The notes under the pieces were generated by a model, which was not told the origin of the DNA, ran no database searches, and was given only the letters and a program-made list of their open reading frames with translations. From NCBI GenBank assembly GCA_019671135.1, contig JAHRHY010000022.1, positions 186,001 to 250,000 on the forward strand: a DNA stretch of 64,000 nucleotides, read 5' to 3'. Positions within the stretch are counted from its first letter, which is position 1; the number at the start of each line of letters is the position of its first letter. Of this stretch, positions 47,651-59,251 are shown piece by piece. The position numbers and the translations under genes were made by a program. The stretch comes from Linnemannia hyalina (taxonomy: Eukaryota > Mortierellomycota > Mortierellomycetes > Mortierellales > Mortierellaceae).

Positions 47651-50600
47651 TTAAATAATGAACCAGTTGAGGTTGATAAACGCCCGCTCGACGCCATCAA
47701 GCTTTGGAGGCCCAAACTTGGCCTCCAGAGCCGCAGAGGTGTCGTCGTCCGTGCCCTTGCCGTCGATCACAACAAAGCTCTTCAACACCGGACTGCCTAT
47801 CGGAACAAAATCGGCAATCTGCAGCAGCGTCTCCTTCGGCAACACGTTCTTCTGGTGGACCTCAAACTTGACCACCTGCGAGAACTCCACCATCGGAAGG
47901 AACTGTTTCCAATCCTCTGCGCCCATCGTCACTTCCCTCAGCCGCACGTCGGTAATCGCACGCAGATCCGGTAACTGGCTCCTCTGTGCAAAGACATTCA
48001 GGGCGTGTGTTCTGAAAGGATCCCTCATGGACGGGTCGACCTCTTGAGGCTTGGGACCTTTGTACAGGAGCAGCAGCCGGAGCCAGGGCATTTTGAACAG
48101 ATTCAGTTCTGCTGCTGCACATGAGAGATGAAGCTTCTTCAATCGAGGCATGTCCGGCAGCATGGGGATCTGCAACTCCATCTCCTTAAGGAACTGCTTC
48201 TTTGCGCCGTCCTGCACAGTCAACTCGGTCACCTTGCACCGGATCGCCCCCAAAAACTGCGCCCAAATCTTGACGTTTGCCTCCAGCCTGACCGCAAGTT
48301 TAGACACGTCCTCCTTCGCACCATTCCGCAGAACCCCCACCTGAGGCATGATTGTTCCTTGGACTACTACACTCTCCATCGTTCCCTTGGCAATAACTTC
48401 CTGAAGGATTGTACGAACAGCTGGCTCCAGCAAATGGACATCCTTGATAGACATGTACTTGGGTGCAAGCGGCCTCTTCTTGCGCCTCGCCATCTTCTCC
48501 AAAGCCACCGCATCCGTTGAGCTGAGCCACTCCACCTCAAGCCGATCAATCAGAGGCGCATACCGTTGGAACATCGCCTCCACATCGTCTGCTCGACAGC
48601 AGAAAATATCCACGCGCATCCTGTCCGGGTCGTTGGGGTTCCTCCATGCGAATGTCGAAGGCCTCGGTACTTCATTAGGACAAGTAATCCTGAACAACTC
48701 GATGGTTGGATGGTCGAAAAGGGGCTGCTTGCAGGTTTCATAGGCTTGACTTGGGTTGTAGATAGGCGACAAGCTCTCCAGAGTAAGGGACTTGAGGTGC
48801 TTATTGAGCGTGATCAATGATCGGATGGCGGGCCCACTCTTCAATAGCAACACCTGGAAGGTTGCCACAGTCAGATAGCCTGCAAGGAAAGCGTTGCGTT
48901 CGAATTGGAGGTTGGACACAATGCTGATCTCGTCACGCCACTGTCGCCTCTCAAAGAACGAAACCAAGTCACCTCTGGTGATGGTCGTATCCTCCTGGGC
49001 ACTGGACTCTGCAACCTTGATCGTGATATGGTCCGGGTGGGTGGCGATCAATCCTATGCGCAACTCCGAAAAGCGACCATATCCACCAACGAGCCCAGGC
49101 ACCGTCTCGAGCGCAAGATCCATGTCGGACGCCATCAACATCGCCTTCATCTTGGCACCCTTCACTCCGCGTTCCACCATCGCGATCCGGTCTTGAGATC
49201 TTGGCTCATACATCTGGAGCGTGTCGAATCCCTCGCCATACTCATGATAGTCGTACTCGGTGTTGGGCTCTTGCGTCGACAAAGAGAACGTCTCGATGTT
49301 CGGATTCTCCAAGGCCGATCCGATCAATAGCGAATATCCACAGCCGAATCCCAGTCTGATGTCCTCCCGCGTCACCTCTCTGCGTCGAGCAAGCACATGG
49401 AACACCGCTGCTGTAAGTAGATCGACCGCCTGAGCAAGCTGCTCCTCATCCTTCTCCGTCAAATCCCAATCCAGCCAGATCGTAAACACAGGCATCCATG
49501 TCACCTTCTCCGATAACTTGAAATACTCCAGCGCCCTTTGCAGGTTCTTCACCCGCATACTCCAAATCCCAAAGAGGGGTTCATAGCGGCTCTCGATCGA
49601 CATTGAGTTGTCGTGAAAATCCTCAAGTGTATCTTCCAGCTCCTTGTCCAACCACATGCTCTTCCAGTGAGTCTCACACATCCGTCGGATGTCGCCTTCT
49701 GACGTCCTAAAAGGGTACAGGTCAGAGTATTCATCCTCGTTATAGTATCGCTCGAGCCTGTCCTTGAGCTCGACCAAAGCCTTCTCGTCCAGTGCAGCGA
49801 TGGGTGGTAGTTGTTCCAGCATGGACTCGGAAATGGCAACTGCAGGGTCAGAAGATGCCAACTCTGCCATAAATCGCTCGCATGACCGAACGCCTTTCGA
49901 CTCCAGGTACTCGATCGCAGAGGAGATTCTGTAAGCAACATCCTGAGGAATCTTGTCGATGTAGATGCCGTATTCGAGCATCTCGAGCACTCCCATCACG
50001 TAGTCCCCCACCAGAGGAAGGAGGCCACGGACCTGATCCTGACTGAGGTCCTCTGCCGAAACTGGATAGAATGAGTCGTTAATCTTTTTGCCGATCCAGT
50101 GAGGTTTCCAATCGCCCTTGGATCCAGGAACATCCGCGCAATCACAGAGGTCGAAAAACTCAAAATCGGTGTTGCTTTGGATTCCAGGAGCGGCCACTTC
50201 TCCTGTCGGTGTTGGCATGACCCTGGGAAGGAAGCAGAAGAACCTCGAGTGACCGCAATGTTGAGTCCAGGAGTACCGCGCCTTGAGGATATCCTTGACG
50301 CGATGCTTGACCACGTCCTCGATAGTGAATGGCAGTTTCCGACGGGTGTGGACGACCGGTAACTCCTGCACTGGTGATGAACCTTCCTTGATTTTCGCCT
50401 TCTCGCTGTCCATGGCTGGAGGTAGATTGGGTGCAGATGTGAGTGTCGCCTGCTTGGTCGCCGGTCGGGTTGCCTGCTCTATTGGGTACTCTATTGTCCG
50501 TGCTCCTGGCTGTTCTTTGAACTGTTCTGTTTGGTGCTTCGTTGATTGTTGTGTTGATTGTGTGGCACTGTCGTCTGACATGGCATCCGTTCCGACTGTA

Positions 50601-51343
50601 CTGTCCTCCTCCTGTTCCTCGACCTGTGTCTCTGACTCCTCGTCCGCACAGTCGCCTTCGTCGTTGCCCTTGCGTTTCTCCTCTCGCTCACCATCAACAG
50701 CCCTATCCTGAACCCTTGCTACAGCCTCCCCTCCGACATAATCACCGAGGCTCTCTTCCTTCTTGGCTTGGCCATTGCTACTCCGATCCTGATCAGGCGG
50801 CGTCGCTCCAGCAAAATGATCCTCGATCTTGACACTGGTGTCCTGGGTATCACTGATCCTGTTCGTCTTGCCGTTGTTATTGTTGACGTCAATGTTCGCT
50901 GATGAAGGTCTCTTCCCGTAGACGATATCCAGCACGATGCCTGGGTGATACTTGATCCCATGTGGTTTCACCCTATTCATTATCCACCACAAGTTATAAT
51001 TGTAATGATAAAATATTAAGGTCGACCGTTTGAACTTGATTCACTACTATCCTCCTCTCCCTTTCTGTCAAGTAGTCTGAGGAAAACAAAACCAAAAATA
51101 ATCCAAGCTATACCTGTAGAGTCGGGTATCCCTCAACAAGGGAACATATACATTCCTGAACTGAATTCGTCTGGTCTCTGGAAAACAGTTGGCGATGTCA
51201 GACCAAATGACATAGAGCTCATTCAAGGTTGGGTGTAACGAGACAGGGATGAGGATAAGTTCTTTTTCGTCGGGAGCGCGGAATGCCTGGAAGTGGGCGT
51301 CGGTGCCGAACTCGGAGGTCGAGTTGGAGTCGGCTTGGGCCAT
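47651..51343 (-). CDS. Giant modular protein B of unknown function, 1183 aa, two exons
   Basis: Exons are 51343-51114 and 50972-47651, with a 141-base intron at the same phase-2 Arg position as in A and C (donor GTATAG). The N-terminal module has HFQAFRAPDEKEL and LYVIWSDIANCFPETRRIQF. Exon 2 starts VKPHGIKYHPGIVLDIVYGK. The linker is acidic, then rich in T, Q and K (QATRPATKQATLTSAPN). The core has KLPFTIEDVVKHRVKDIL, SRFFCFLP, FEFFDLCDCAD, VGDYVMGVLEMLEYGIYID, FTIWLDWDLTEKDEEQLAQ, FAWRNPNDPDRMRVDI with FCCRADDVEAMF, and KYMSIKDVHLLEP, ending INLNWFII. An intact frame of this length in three neighbours points to selection for function. No catalytic signature known to me. It is the middle copy of the array. 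Confidence 0.85.
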
Positions 51344-51555
51344 GGAAGTGTTGGAGGTGTGTCTGTGTTGGCTGTTGGCTGTTTGAACTCTTGGTTGACA
51401 GAGGTTCGATACAAAGAAAAACAGAGCTCTGTTGTTGATCGAAATCACAGTCACGGCAATGATCCTTACTTGGCAACATATGCATACAAGAAAAGATAAG
51501 AATGCAAAACTGATTTACTCAACTGCTACTCAAAAGAACAACAGCAGAAGACACT

Positions 51556-54500
51556 CTAGAGATTGAAGCCGTTGAGGTCGATATTCGGCCTTGCACGTTT
51601 GGAACTCTTTGGCCCGAACTTCGCCTCCAGAGCTGCAGTGGTATCCGTGTCATTGGAATACTTCGACCTCAGACAAAATCTCTGCAACACTTCACTCTCA
51701 AGCGGAACAGCATCGGCAATTTGGAGCAGTGTCGCCCTTGACATCGCATTCGATTGGCTCACCGCAAATTGCACCATCTGCGACATATCCAAGTATCGAA
51801 GGAAACGGCTCCAATCCTCGGGAGTCATCATGACCGACAACAGACACAAATTCGAGATAGGAAGCATCGCCACCGTCTCGTTTCTCCGCGCCAAGATCCC
51901 AAGTGCAAATTCTCTGGGCGAAGCATCATCCGTGACGACGATATCCTTGACTGCCGGACCCTTGAACTCGAGAAGCATGTCCAGCCAGAGTCTGTCGAAA
52001 AGATGCGATTCCATCGAACATGTGAGCTGGAACAATGTCAACTGAGGCATCTCCAGCGACATGGCAGGCTGCGACTCCATCGCCCGGAGAAAGTGCTTCT
52101 GAGGGTCGTCCTCCACAAAAAGGCCTGTCACCTTGGACCGGATCGCCACCAAAAACTCGGACCAGATCTTGACGTTCGCCTTCAACTTGACCGGGTGCGA
52201 CATCCAGTCCATCTTCCCATCCGTCTGCAGCTGCGCGACCTGAGAAGTGACCGACCCACGCATGATAACCTCTTCCATCGCTCCGTTGACGATGACCTCC
52301 TCAAGAATCTCGCGGACGGCAGGCTCAATCAGATGGATATTCCAGAGGTAAATGCTCGTGGGAGAAAACGGTCTCTTCTTGCGTCTTGCCAGCTTATCCA
52401 TCGCCATCGCATCCGTCAAACTGAGGCCGCCAACCTCAAGTTGGTCAATCAGAGGCGCATACCTCTGGAACATCGCCTCGACATGATCTGCTCGATTGCA
52501 TGTGATATCCACGCGCATCTTGTCCAGATCGTTGGGGTTCCTCCATGCGAATGACGAGCACTTTGGTTCATTTCCCTTAGGACTGGTGATCTGGAACAAC
52601 TCGATGGTGCGATGGTCAGAGAGGGATTGCTTGCAGGTCTCATAGGCTTGACTTGGATCGAAATCGGGAATCTTGCTTTCCAGGTAGAGGCACTTCAGGT
52701 GCTTGTTGAGCACAATCAGATCACGCACCTCGGTCCTCTGTCCCTCGCTGAAATACCACATATGCACCTCGGCGAGATACGATAGGTGGAAGAACATTTC
52801 GCAAGGCTCAAATTGCGTAAAGCAAAGTACTTGATCGCGCCACCCTCGCCTGTCCAAAAACGAGTGCATGTCACCACTGGTAACGTCCGTGTCTTCCTCG
52901 CCATTGTAGCCCAGATTGTCTCCTCCCCCGAGGTCCATAAACTTGACGACAAGATGAGAGTGGCCATGTTCGAAGCGCAACTCCGAAAAGCGATGGAGTC
53001 CTCCGGCAATTCGGCGCATCACAGCAATGGCAAGATCCACATCCACGCTCTTCACTGTTACCGCCATCAGCCCGCCCTTCTCTCCACGCTCCACAGCGGT
53101 GATTCGTTCTCCTGCTTTCGGTCTGTACGACTGGTGATAAGTCGTCGCGGTGAACTCCTTGTAATTGTACGCGAGTCCAAGGTCGGCCTCCGTTAGAGTG
53201 AACATCTCGATACCAGGGTTCTGCAAAGCCGCCGTCGTCAGCTCCAATCGTCCAAATGCCGTTCCTGCATCGATCTTGTCCTGAGGGGCACCCTTACCCC
53301 GAAGGAGGATGTGGACTGCTGCGGCAGAGAGTCGACCGATCGCCCGGGAAAGTTCACCCTCTTCCTCCAGCGTCATGTCCCAATCCAGCCAGACTGTAAA
53401 CACAGGGTTCCGAGGTATCTCCGCTGCCAGCTCGAAAAACTCCAGCGCTCTCTCCAGAGTCGTAATCCGAGAGCACAGAACGCCATGAAGAGGCGAATAC
53501 CAGCCCTCGGGAGACCCTGGCTCCTGATGAAAAGTGATGGCTCTCGCGTAAACCGCCATATCCGACCACAGGCTCATCCAATGACGCCCGCATGTCCACC
53601 GTACATCGCCCTCCGCGGTCCGGAAAGGGTACAGGTCAGCATATTGACCACTGGGGTCTCGAACAAGCTTGCTCCTTAGCTCGTCCAATGCCGAAACGTC
53701 CAATAGAGAAATAGGCGACAGTCGGATCATCATCGGTTCAGCGACAGCGTTTATGTAGTCCGACGACATCTCGGTGATGAATCCTTCGCACGACCAAACT
53801 CCTTTCGACGCCAGATACTTGATCGCCAATGACACACGCTGAGCAACTTCCTCGGGCACCTTGTCGACGTAGACACCGTACTTGAACATCTCAAGGACTG
53901 TCATTGTGTAGTCTCCAACTAAAGGAATGAGTTCTCGGAGTTGACTCTGACTGATGTCCATGGCTGAAGGCTTACTGCGTATAATATTGTTGTATTTGTT
54001 GTTATTATTGTTGATCCAGTGAGGGTTGGCGTGTTCTTTTGCGCCTGGGATGCCGCTACAGTCGCAGAGGTAGTAGAGCTGAAATTTGGTGTAGTTGTGG
54101 ATTTCTGGGGTTGATGCTGCTCCTGTTTGTGTAGGAACGTCGGTCAAGACAGGAAGGAAGAAAAAGAGCCTCGAATGGCTGCTGCAATTAGCCCAAGAGT
54201 ACCGAGCCGTAAAAAAGTACTTGGCGCGATGCTTGATCAACTCCTCGATTGTGAATGGCGTCTCCCGGCGGACGAGATCCTTCGGTACCCATTGAATGGA
54301 TCGGGGCGTTTCCGCTTGCTCTGAGACGTGATTCTGCTCTTTCTCCTGGTCCCGGTTCCGCTCTTCCTGTTCCTCTTGCTCCTCCTGCTGCTGCGTCTTC
54401 TCATGCTCTTGCAACTCCTCTTTTTCTTCTTCTTCCTCTATCCCTACCACCTCCTTCTCTATTATTGGAAGTAGATCGGGCACGGATGGGAGAACCGCTT

Positions 54501-55321
54501 GCTCTGTTGACTGCTTTGTTGCTTGTTTTGCTGATTGTTCTGTTGATTTCTTGGCGCTCTCGTGCAGCATAGTATCCGGTCCGACAGCGTAAGCATCCTG
54601 CTCCTCGACGGCAGGCTCTCGTTCTCCTTCTACAAACTTGTTCTCGCTGTCACCATCATTCTTGTCCCTGTCATTGCCCTTCTTGTCTGGGCCATCGAGA
54701 CCCGCATCCGTGTCCTGGTTAAGCGCATCTCCGACAGCGACAGCAGCATCCGCGTCCTGGTTAGGCGCGTCCTTCGCTGCAACAGTAGCGCGGCGCTCTG
54801 CCGCTGCTACCTTGGCGTCTTCAATCTGGCCACTACGTGACCTGCTCTTCCTGCTGAGCGACAGCGATGATGGCTTCTTCCTGTAAACAACATCCAACAC
54901 GATCTCAGGGTGGTACCTGATCCCGAACGGCTTCACCCTAAAAACGACGTGAAACCATAAGATCTGTCAATATCATTCCTGTCTTTGGTCCGGGGTGTAT
55001 TTTGAACGCGTCAAAGCAGAGTACGAAAAAATCAACCTGGTTACAAAAAGGGGTATGTGTGTACCTGTAGAGGTTATCGCCTCGCAGCATAGGGACAAAC
55101 ACGTTCTTGAACTGCACCCTCAACACCTCTGGGAAACAGTCTGTGATGTCACCCCAGATGACATACAGGTCATTCGTGATCGGATGTCGAACCACCGGGA
55201 TCAGGATGTGTTCCTGTTGTGGATCGCCGTTGTCAGTGTTGTCGTTGTTGTAGGGGTCGCGGAATGCTTGGAAGTGGGTGGTGGGAGTTGCATCTAGGAG
55301 AAGGGGGTCTGCTGTTGTCAT
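51556..55321 (-). CDS. Giant modular protein C of unknown function, 1212 aa, two exons
   Basis: Exons are 55321-55065 and 54937-51556, with a 127-base intron splitting the same Arg codon (donor GTACAC, acceptor TTTTTAG). The N-terminal module has THFQAFRDP, an insert of about 10 N/D residues, then LYVIWGDITDCFPEVLRVQF. Exon 2 begins VKPFGIRYHPEIVLDVVYRK. The linker is the longest of the three: AP/LNQDADA-type repeats, KQATKQSTEQ repeats, then a run of E and Q that may form a coiled coil. The core has TPFTIEELIKHRAKYFF, SRLFFFLP, FQLYYLCDCSG, VGDYTMTVLEMFKYGVYVD, FTVWLDWDMT, FAWRNPNDLDKMRVDI and TSIYLWNIHLIEP, ending NIDLNGFNL. The catalytic or binding role is unknown. It is the first gene of the array and has its own upstream region. 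Confidence 0.85.
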
Positions 55322-56041
55322 TTTGTGAGGTGATTTTTGTCGACACATGAACGAGCAAAGTGTGGATAGAAATGAGAAGGGTTAACAGTAGTGTATTAAG
55401 GGTGGTGCATTCACCCCTTGCCGTTGGACATACATTCCTCTTAGAAACAGGTTAATAGGGGAAGAAGGGGAGGGAAGATTGAAAACTCCCTTGTTCTCCC
55501 TTGTGCCTTTCTCTCGCTTTCATTTTTCATCTTTCCTTAAAACCCATCTCCAACACTCACCAATCCACTCACCCACCTCTTCGTCCACGTTGACTCGACG
55601 AAACTCCTGAGCATAGCCGTCGGTCCTTGTTCCTCCTCCGGCCCCTTAGCTCACGCATACTTCACAACCTCTAAACCTGGATCTCCTTCAGATCACGCTC
55701 ATACCCTGTCCCATCCTTAATCAAGTCTAGTCTATCCCAGTCATGACCCGATTCTGCACCGTTTCTGTTACGCGAATGTAGTTCTGTACATTGGTGTCGC
55801 TGCATTTTATTACTTCTTTTTTTCGATTAAAAAAACGATAGAAGCGCGCCCTTTTTTGTTTGTTTGTTTGTTTGTTCTATGTAAGGTGTTGTACTGTGCA
55901 AAAAAAATGTGTGTTGTGTTCTTGGTGTGGTCATAAAAGGGTGGGCTTGTCCATGTACTCATCAAAGGTGGAAAATATAATGAAAAAGTGAAAGTGAAAA
56001 AAAAACCCTCAGTTCGTAACAGTTACGAGAAATAAACGTTA
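55322..56041. other. Intergenic: upstream of giant gene C, downstream of the Crz1-like gene
   Basis: No gene recognised. The plus strand from 55480 to 55600 is pyrimidine-rich. A (TTTG)n run lies at 55857-55876. TTTATT near 55805 could be a minus-strand AATAAA for the Crz1-like gene, though it is about 235 bases past its stop. Confidence 0.5.
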
Positions 56042-59000
56042 TTAGTCCTGTTGGCTCTCTGCCTTCACAGACCCATCTACACCAGCAGACGAAGAAATTA
56101 TTGTGGTGGTGGAAGTAGTGACAGCCTTCGAATCCATGGCTGCGGCGGACAACGAAGTGATCGTAGAAGTGCGTCTCAACTTCGGCTGCTGTTGTTGCTG
56201 CTGCTCGATCTTGATGATACTCTTGATGCTCAACTCATCCACCACATCCGCGCCTGTCCGGGGTGCTACATCCTCAGCAACCGCTTCCAGGGCATACCCT
56301 CCCGCAGCCGCAGCCGCAGCTCGAGCCTCAGCCTCCTGCTGCCTGGCCAACGCAAACGCCTGCTGAGCTTGTTGGAGCTCAATCTGTTCCTGGTGCAACG
56401 AATGCTGGACGTTCTGCTGAGCCTGCTTCCGGACTTCATCCTGCTGCATAAACTCCCGACAGGCTTCCTCGCACTTGTAATGCCGACACAGGGCATCGGT
56501 TCTGGCAAACGCCTTTTGACAATTCACGCAGACATAGGGCTTTGAACCAGTGTGGACTCGGATATGCCGTTGGAGATCGTGCTTGCGCGAAAAGACGCGG
56601 CTGCAGAGATGGCAGCCATAGGGCTTGAGGACATCGTGGGACTTGACGTGGGCATTCAAGTTGAAGGGCCGAGCAAAGGTCTTGGAGCAGCTTGGGATTG
56701 GGCAGGGGATGGGCTTGCCGGTGGGGTTGGTGTTGGCGGAAGACGATGACTCTTCGGCTCCTGGAGTGCTAGAGCCATCCTCGCCTAGTCCTGCACCATC
56801 CTCGTCCATGCCATCGTCGTCTTCAAGGTCTTCATCCAATCCACCGTCTGGGTCATTCAAGGCTGACGACATGTTCAGCATAGCGGGATCCAAGTGCTGG
56901 TACTGCTGGTGTTGAACGGTTGTATCGAGCTGGAAGGGGTCGATATCGTCACCTGGTTGAGACCCACCCGGTGTGAGCTCAATGCCCGACTTCACATGGA
57001 GTTGCTGTAGCTGGTGTTGGCGCTGAAGGTGGTGATGCTGAAGGGAATCTGCAGAAGCATCCGCCAGTCCCTGAAGATCCGCCTCTTCCTGCTCAGAGAG
57101 AACCATCGAAAAAGGGCTCGTCGCCAAGCCAGTAGCTGCCTCAGCAGGCGATCCTGCAATCAACCCACTACCAGCGTTCGACGCCGTAAGTGTACTAGAC
57201 CGGGAGCGTGTCTTTGAGGGGAGCTTGGTCCTCGAGATCCGTCTAGCCTTTCCTCCAGCTGTCGTCCCTGTGACTCCTCCAGATGGTGTAGCACCGGTGG
57301 CGTTGCCAGCTGCTCCAGGGGTTCCAGGGACAAGGATCATGCCAGAGTCGTAAGAGTTGGGAGGCGGGCTTGTTGCATCGGCGTCATCCCCGAGCTTGAA
57401 GGGTGGGATCGGCGAGAGAGGAACCAACGATGGAGAACGAGATGCGGCAGCGACAGAGATAGGTCCTGAGGTGTTGGTAATCGAAGGCGAATAAGGCGCA
57501 CCTGCATTCCTGACAGAGACAACTGACGATGCCGAGGTGGGGCGCGATCTCGATTTGGATCCGGCGCGAGAGCGAGACTTTGGTGTCGTGGGCGTCGATG
57601 TTCCTGAGAGGTCAGCTGACGAGGGAGGAGGGCTTGTTGGCAAGAAGTGGTGATGGTGATGGTGGTGGTGCATGGGTGGCGGTGGGCCGTCCAAGAACGA
57701 ATATCCATGGGTCGTTGATGGGAGCGACATCGATAGCAAAGTGGTCGTCTCTGCCAAGGTGGTCGCAGGATCTGCTGTTGAATAAAGGCCGTTGCCACCA
57801 GCGCTTCCCAAAGGAGAGTCCTGCATCATCTCAGACAAACTGGCCAAGGAAGGGATAGGTGCGCTATAAGATCCTACTGGCAGGCTGACATGGCGATTCG
57901 TCCGCATCCCGCTGAGGTCTCCCGAGACAAAGCCGCCGCCTGTGAAATGGACAGAGTGTTGACGATGACGGAGACCGTTCTGTTGCTGCTGCTGAAGAAG
58001 CTGTTGCTTCTGCTGCTGCTGCTGCATATTCCTCAGTCCAGGCTGTGATTGCGAATGGAAGAGCCTTGGGTGACGCTGTGGGGTCGTGGGCGGGGTGGTC
58101 ACGGGCGACGAGACTGTATAGCCGGGCTGAATGGCCGATAATGGCGGAGACTGAATGTGGTCCTGCGGTTGTTGGTAGAAGGGATGAGGAGGAGGTTGGC
58201 TGTGCATGAACGGCTGCTGTTGAGCTAAGTTGCCACTACTGCTGGAAAGATCCTGGCTCATCTGGTATTGATGTTGCTGGTGCTGCTGCTGGTGTTGTTG
58301 CTGGTGTTGTTGCTGGTGTTGTTGCTGGTGTTGTTGCTGTTGCTGTTGCTCCTGTTGCTGCATCTGCATCAAGACCTCAACCGATGGCGTTGGGTTGGTG
58401 GTAGGATAAGAGTCCCAGAGCCATGCCTTCGTGTCCTGTGAGTCCACGTAGGCGCTGCTACCCTGGTCGCCCGCCATCTGTGAGTCCTCGTGAGGAGAGC
58501 GGCTCATGGTAGGTAAAGATCCACCTGGAGGGATAATGATGTTGTTGGAGAAAAATTGGTGGCGATGGCTGTTGGTCGACGTCATGGGCTGGTGAGTGAA
58601 ATAGTTGGTCATGTTGGGCATGGTGGGAGAGAAGGCTCCAGAAGAACTGATCGGTGGTGACGAGAAGAGCGGGTTGGTGCTGGATGAGAACTGAGGGTAT
58701 CCTCCTCCTCCTCCGTAACCAGACGATCCATCCATGGATGAGGTCATCATGCCAGCTGACGATAGCGAAGTGGAAGCAACTGTAGGTGTGGTTGAGTCTC
58801 CTGCTGCTCCAGAGGAACCTGACATATCAAAGACCGTCTGGCTTTGTGAAGCGAGTAGCGGTGTCGAGATAGCCATCGCACTGTTGGAGTTGTTGTTGGT
58901 AGAGTTGTTCCCTGGGTAGTCGAAGGTGGATTGTGACTGGAGAGAATAAGGTGCCTGTGGCAGTTGTGGTGACTGAAGCTGGAGCTGTGCAAAGTATTCG

Positions 59001-59251
59001 CCCGACTCGACCCCTGCCATGAAGTTATCCATCGCGGTCTCCATCACTGTCTCCTCGCGAATCTGCTCCAGGTTCTGTTGTTGTCCCATGGGTGAGCTCT
59101 TGTGTGTGTGAAGGGTTGGTGGTTGTTGTTGTTGCTGCTGTTGTTGCTGCTGGTGGTTACTGTACAAGTGCTGCGACGACTGCTGGTGATGTTGTTGCTG
59201 TGTTTGCTGCTGTGTTTGCTGTGAGGGGATAACCAGGGAGGGCGAGTTCAT
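56042..59251 (-). CDS. Crz1-like C2H2 zinc-finger transcription factor, 1069 aa
   Basis: Three fingers lie at about residues 848-935: CPIPSCSKTFARPFNLNAH, CHLCSRVFSRKHDLQRH and CVNCQKAFARTDALCRH, followed by YKCEEACREF. The FARPFNL, RKHDLQRH and FARTDALCRH words and their spacing match the Crz1/Prz1 family, which calcineurin dephosphorylates to enter the nucleus and activate calcium-stress genes. The rest is disordered: long glutamine runs (residues about 10-45 and 290-330), H-rich and S/T/P-rich stretches, and an acidic patch just before the fingers (EDLEDDDGMDEDGAG). The N-terminus has SPSLVIPSQ, a weak candidate for a calcineurin docking (PxIxIT-like) site. The gene appears intronless over 3.2 kb. 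The start is the first ATG. Identity as Crz1 is inferred from the fingers only. Confidence 0.87.
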   Translation of the reverse strand: MNSPSLVIPSQQTQQQTQQQHHQQSSQHLYSNHQQQQQQQQQQPPTLHTHKSSPMGQQQNLEQIREETVMETAMDNFMAGVESGEYFAQLQLQSPQLPQAPYSLQSQSTFDYPGNNSTNNNSNSAMAISTPLLASQSQTVFDMSGSSGAAGDSTTPTVASTSLSSAGMMTSSMDGSSGYGGGGGYPQFSSSTNPLFSSPPISSSGAFSPTMPNMTNYFTHQPMTSTNSHRHQFFSNNIIIPPGGSLPTMSRSPHEDSQMAGDQGSSAYVDSQDTKAWLWDSYPTTNPTPSVEVLMQMQQQEQQQQQQHQQQHQQQHQQQHQQQHQQHQYQMSQDLSSSSGNLAQQQPFMHSQPPPHPFYQQPQDHIQSPPLSAIQPGYTVSSPVTTPPTTPQRHPRLFHSQSQPGLRNMQQQQQKQQLLQQQQQNGLRHRQHSVHFTGGGFVSGDLSGMRTNRHVSLPVGSYSAPIPSLASLSEMMQDSPLGSAGGNGLYSTADPATTLAETTTLLSMSLPSTTHGYSFLDGPPPPMHHHHHHHHFLPTSPPPSSADLSGTSTPTTPKSRSRAGSKSRSRPTSASSVVSVRNAGAPYSPSITNTSGPISVAAASRSPSLVPLSPIPPFKLGDDADATSPPPNSYDSGMILVPGTPGAAGNATGATPSGGVTGTTAGGKARRISRTKLPSKTRSRSSTLTASNAGSGLIAGSPAEAATGLATSPFSMVLSEQEEADLQGLADASADSLQHHHLQRQHQLQQLHVKSGIELTPGGSQPGDDIDPFQLDTTVQHQQYQHLDPAMLNMSSALNDPDGGLDEDLEDDDGMDEDGAGLGEDGSSTPGAEESSSSANTNPTGKPIPCPIPSCSKTFARPFNLNAHVKSHDVLKPYGCHLCSRVFSRKHDLQRHIRVHTGSKPYVCVNCQKAFARTDALCRHYKCEEACREFMQQDEVRKQAQQNVQHSLHQEQIELQQAQQAFALARQQEAEARAAAAAAGGYALEAVAEDVAPRTGADVVDELSIKSIIKIEQQQQQQPKLRRTSTITSLSAAAMDSKAVTTSTTTIISSSAGVDGSVKAESQQD

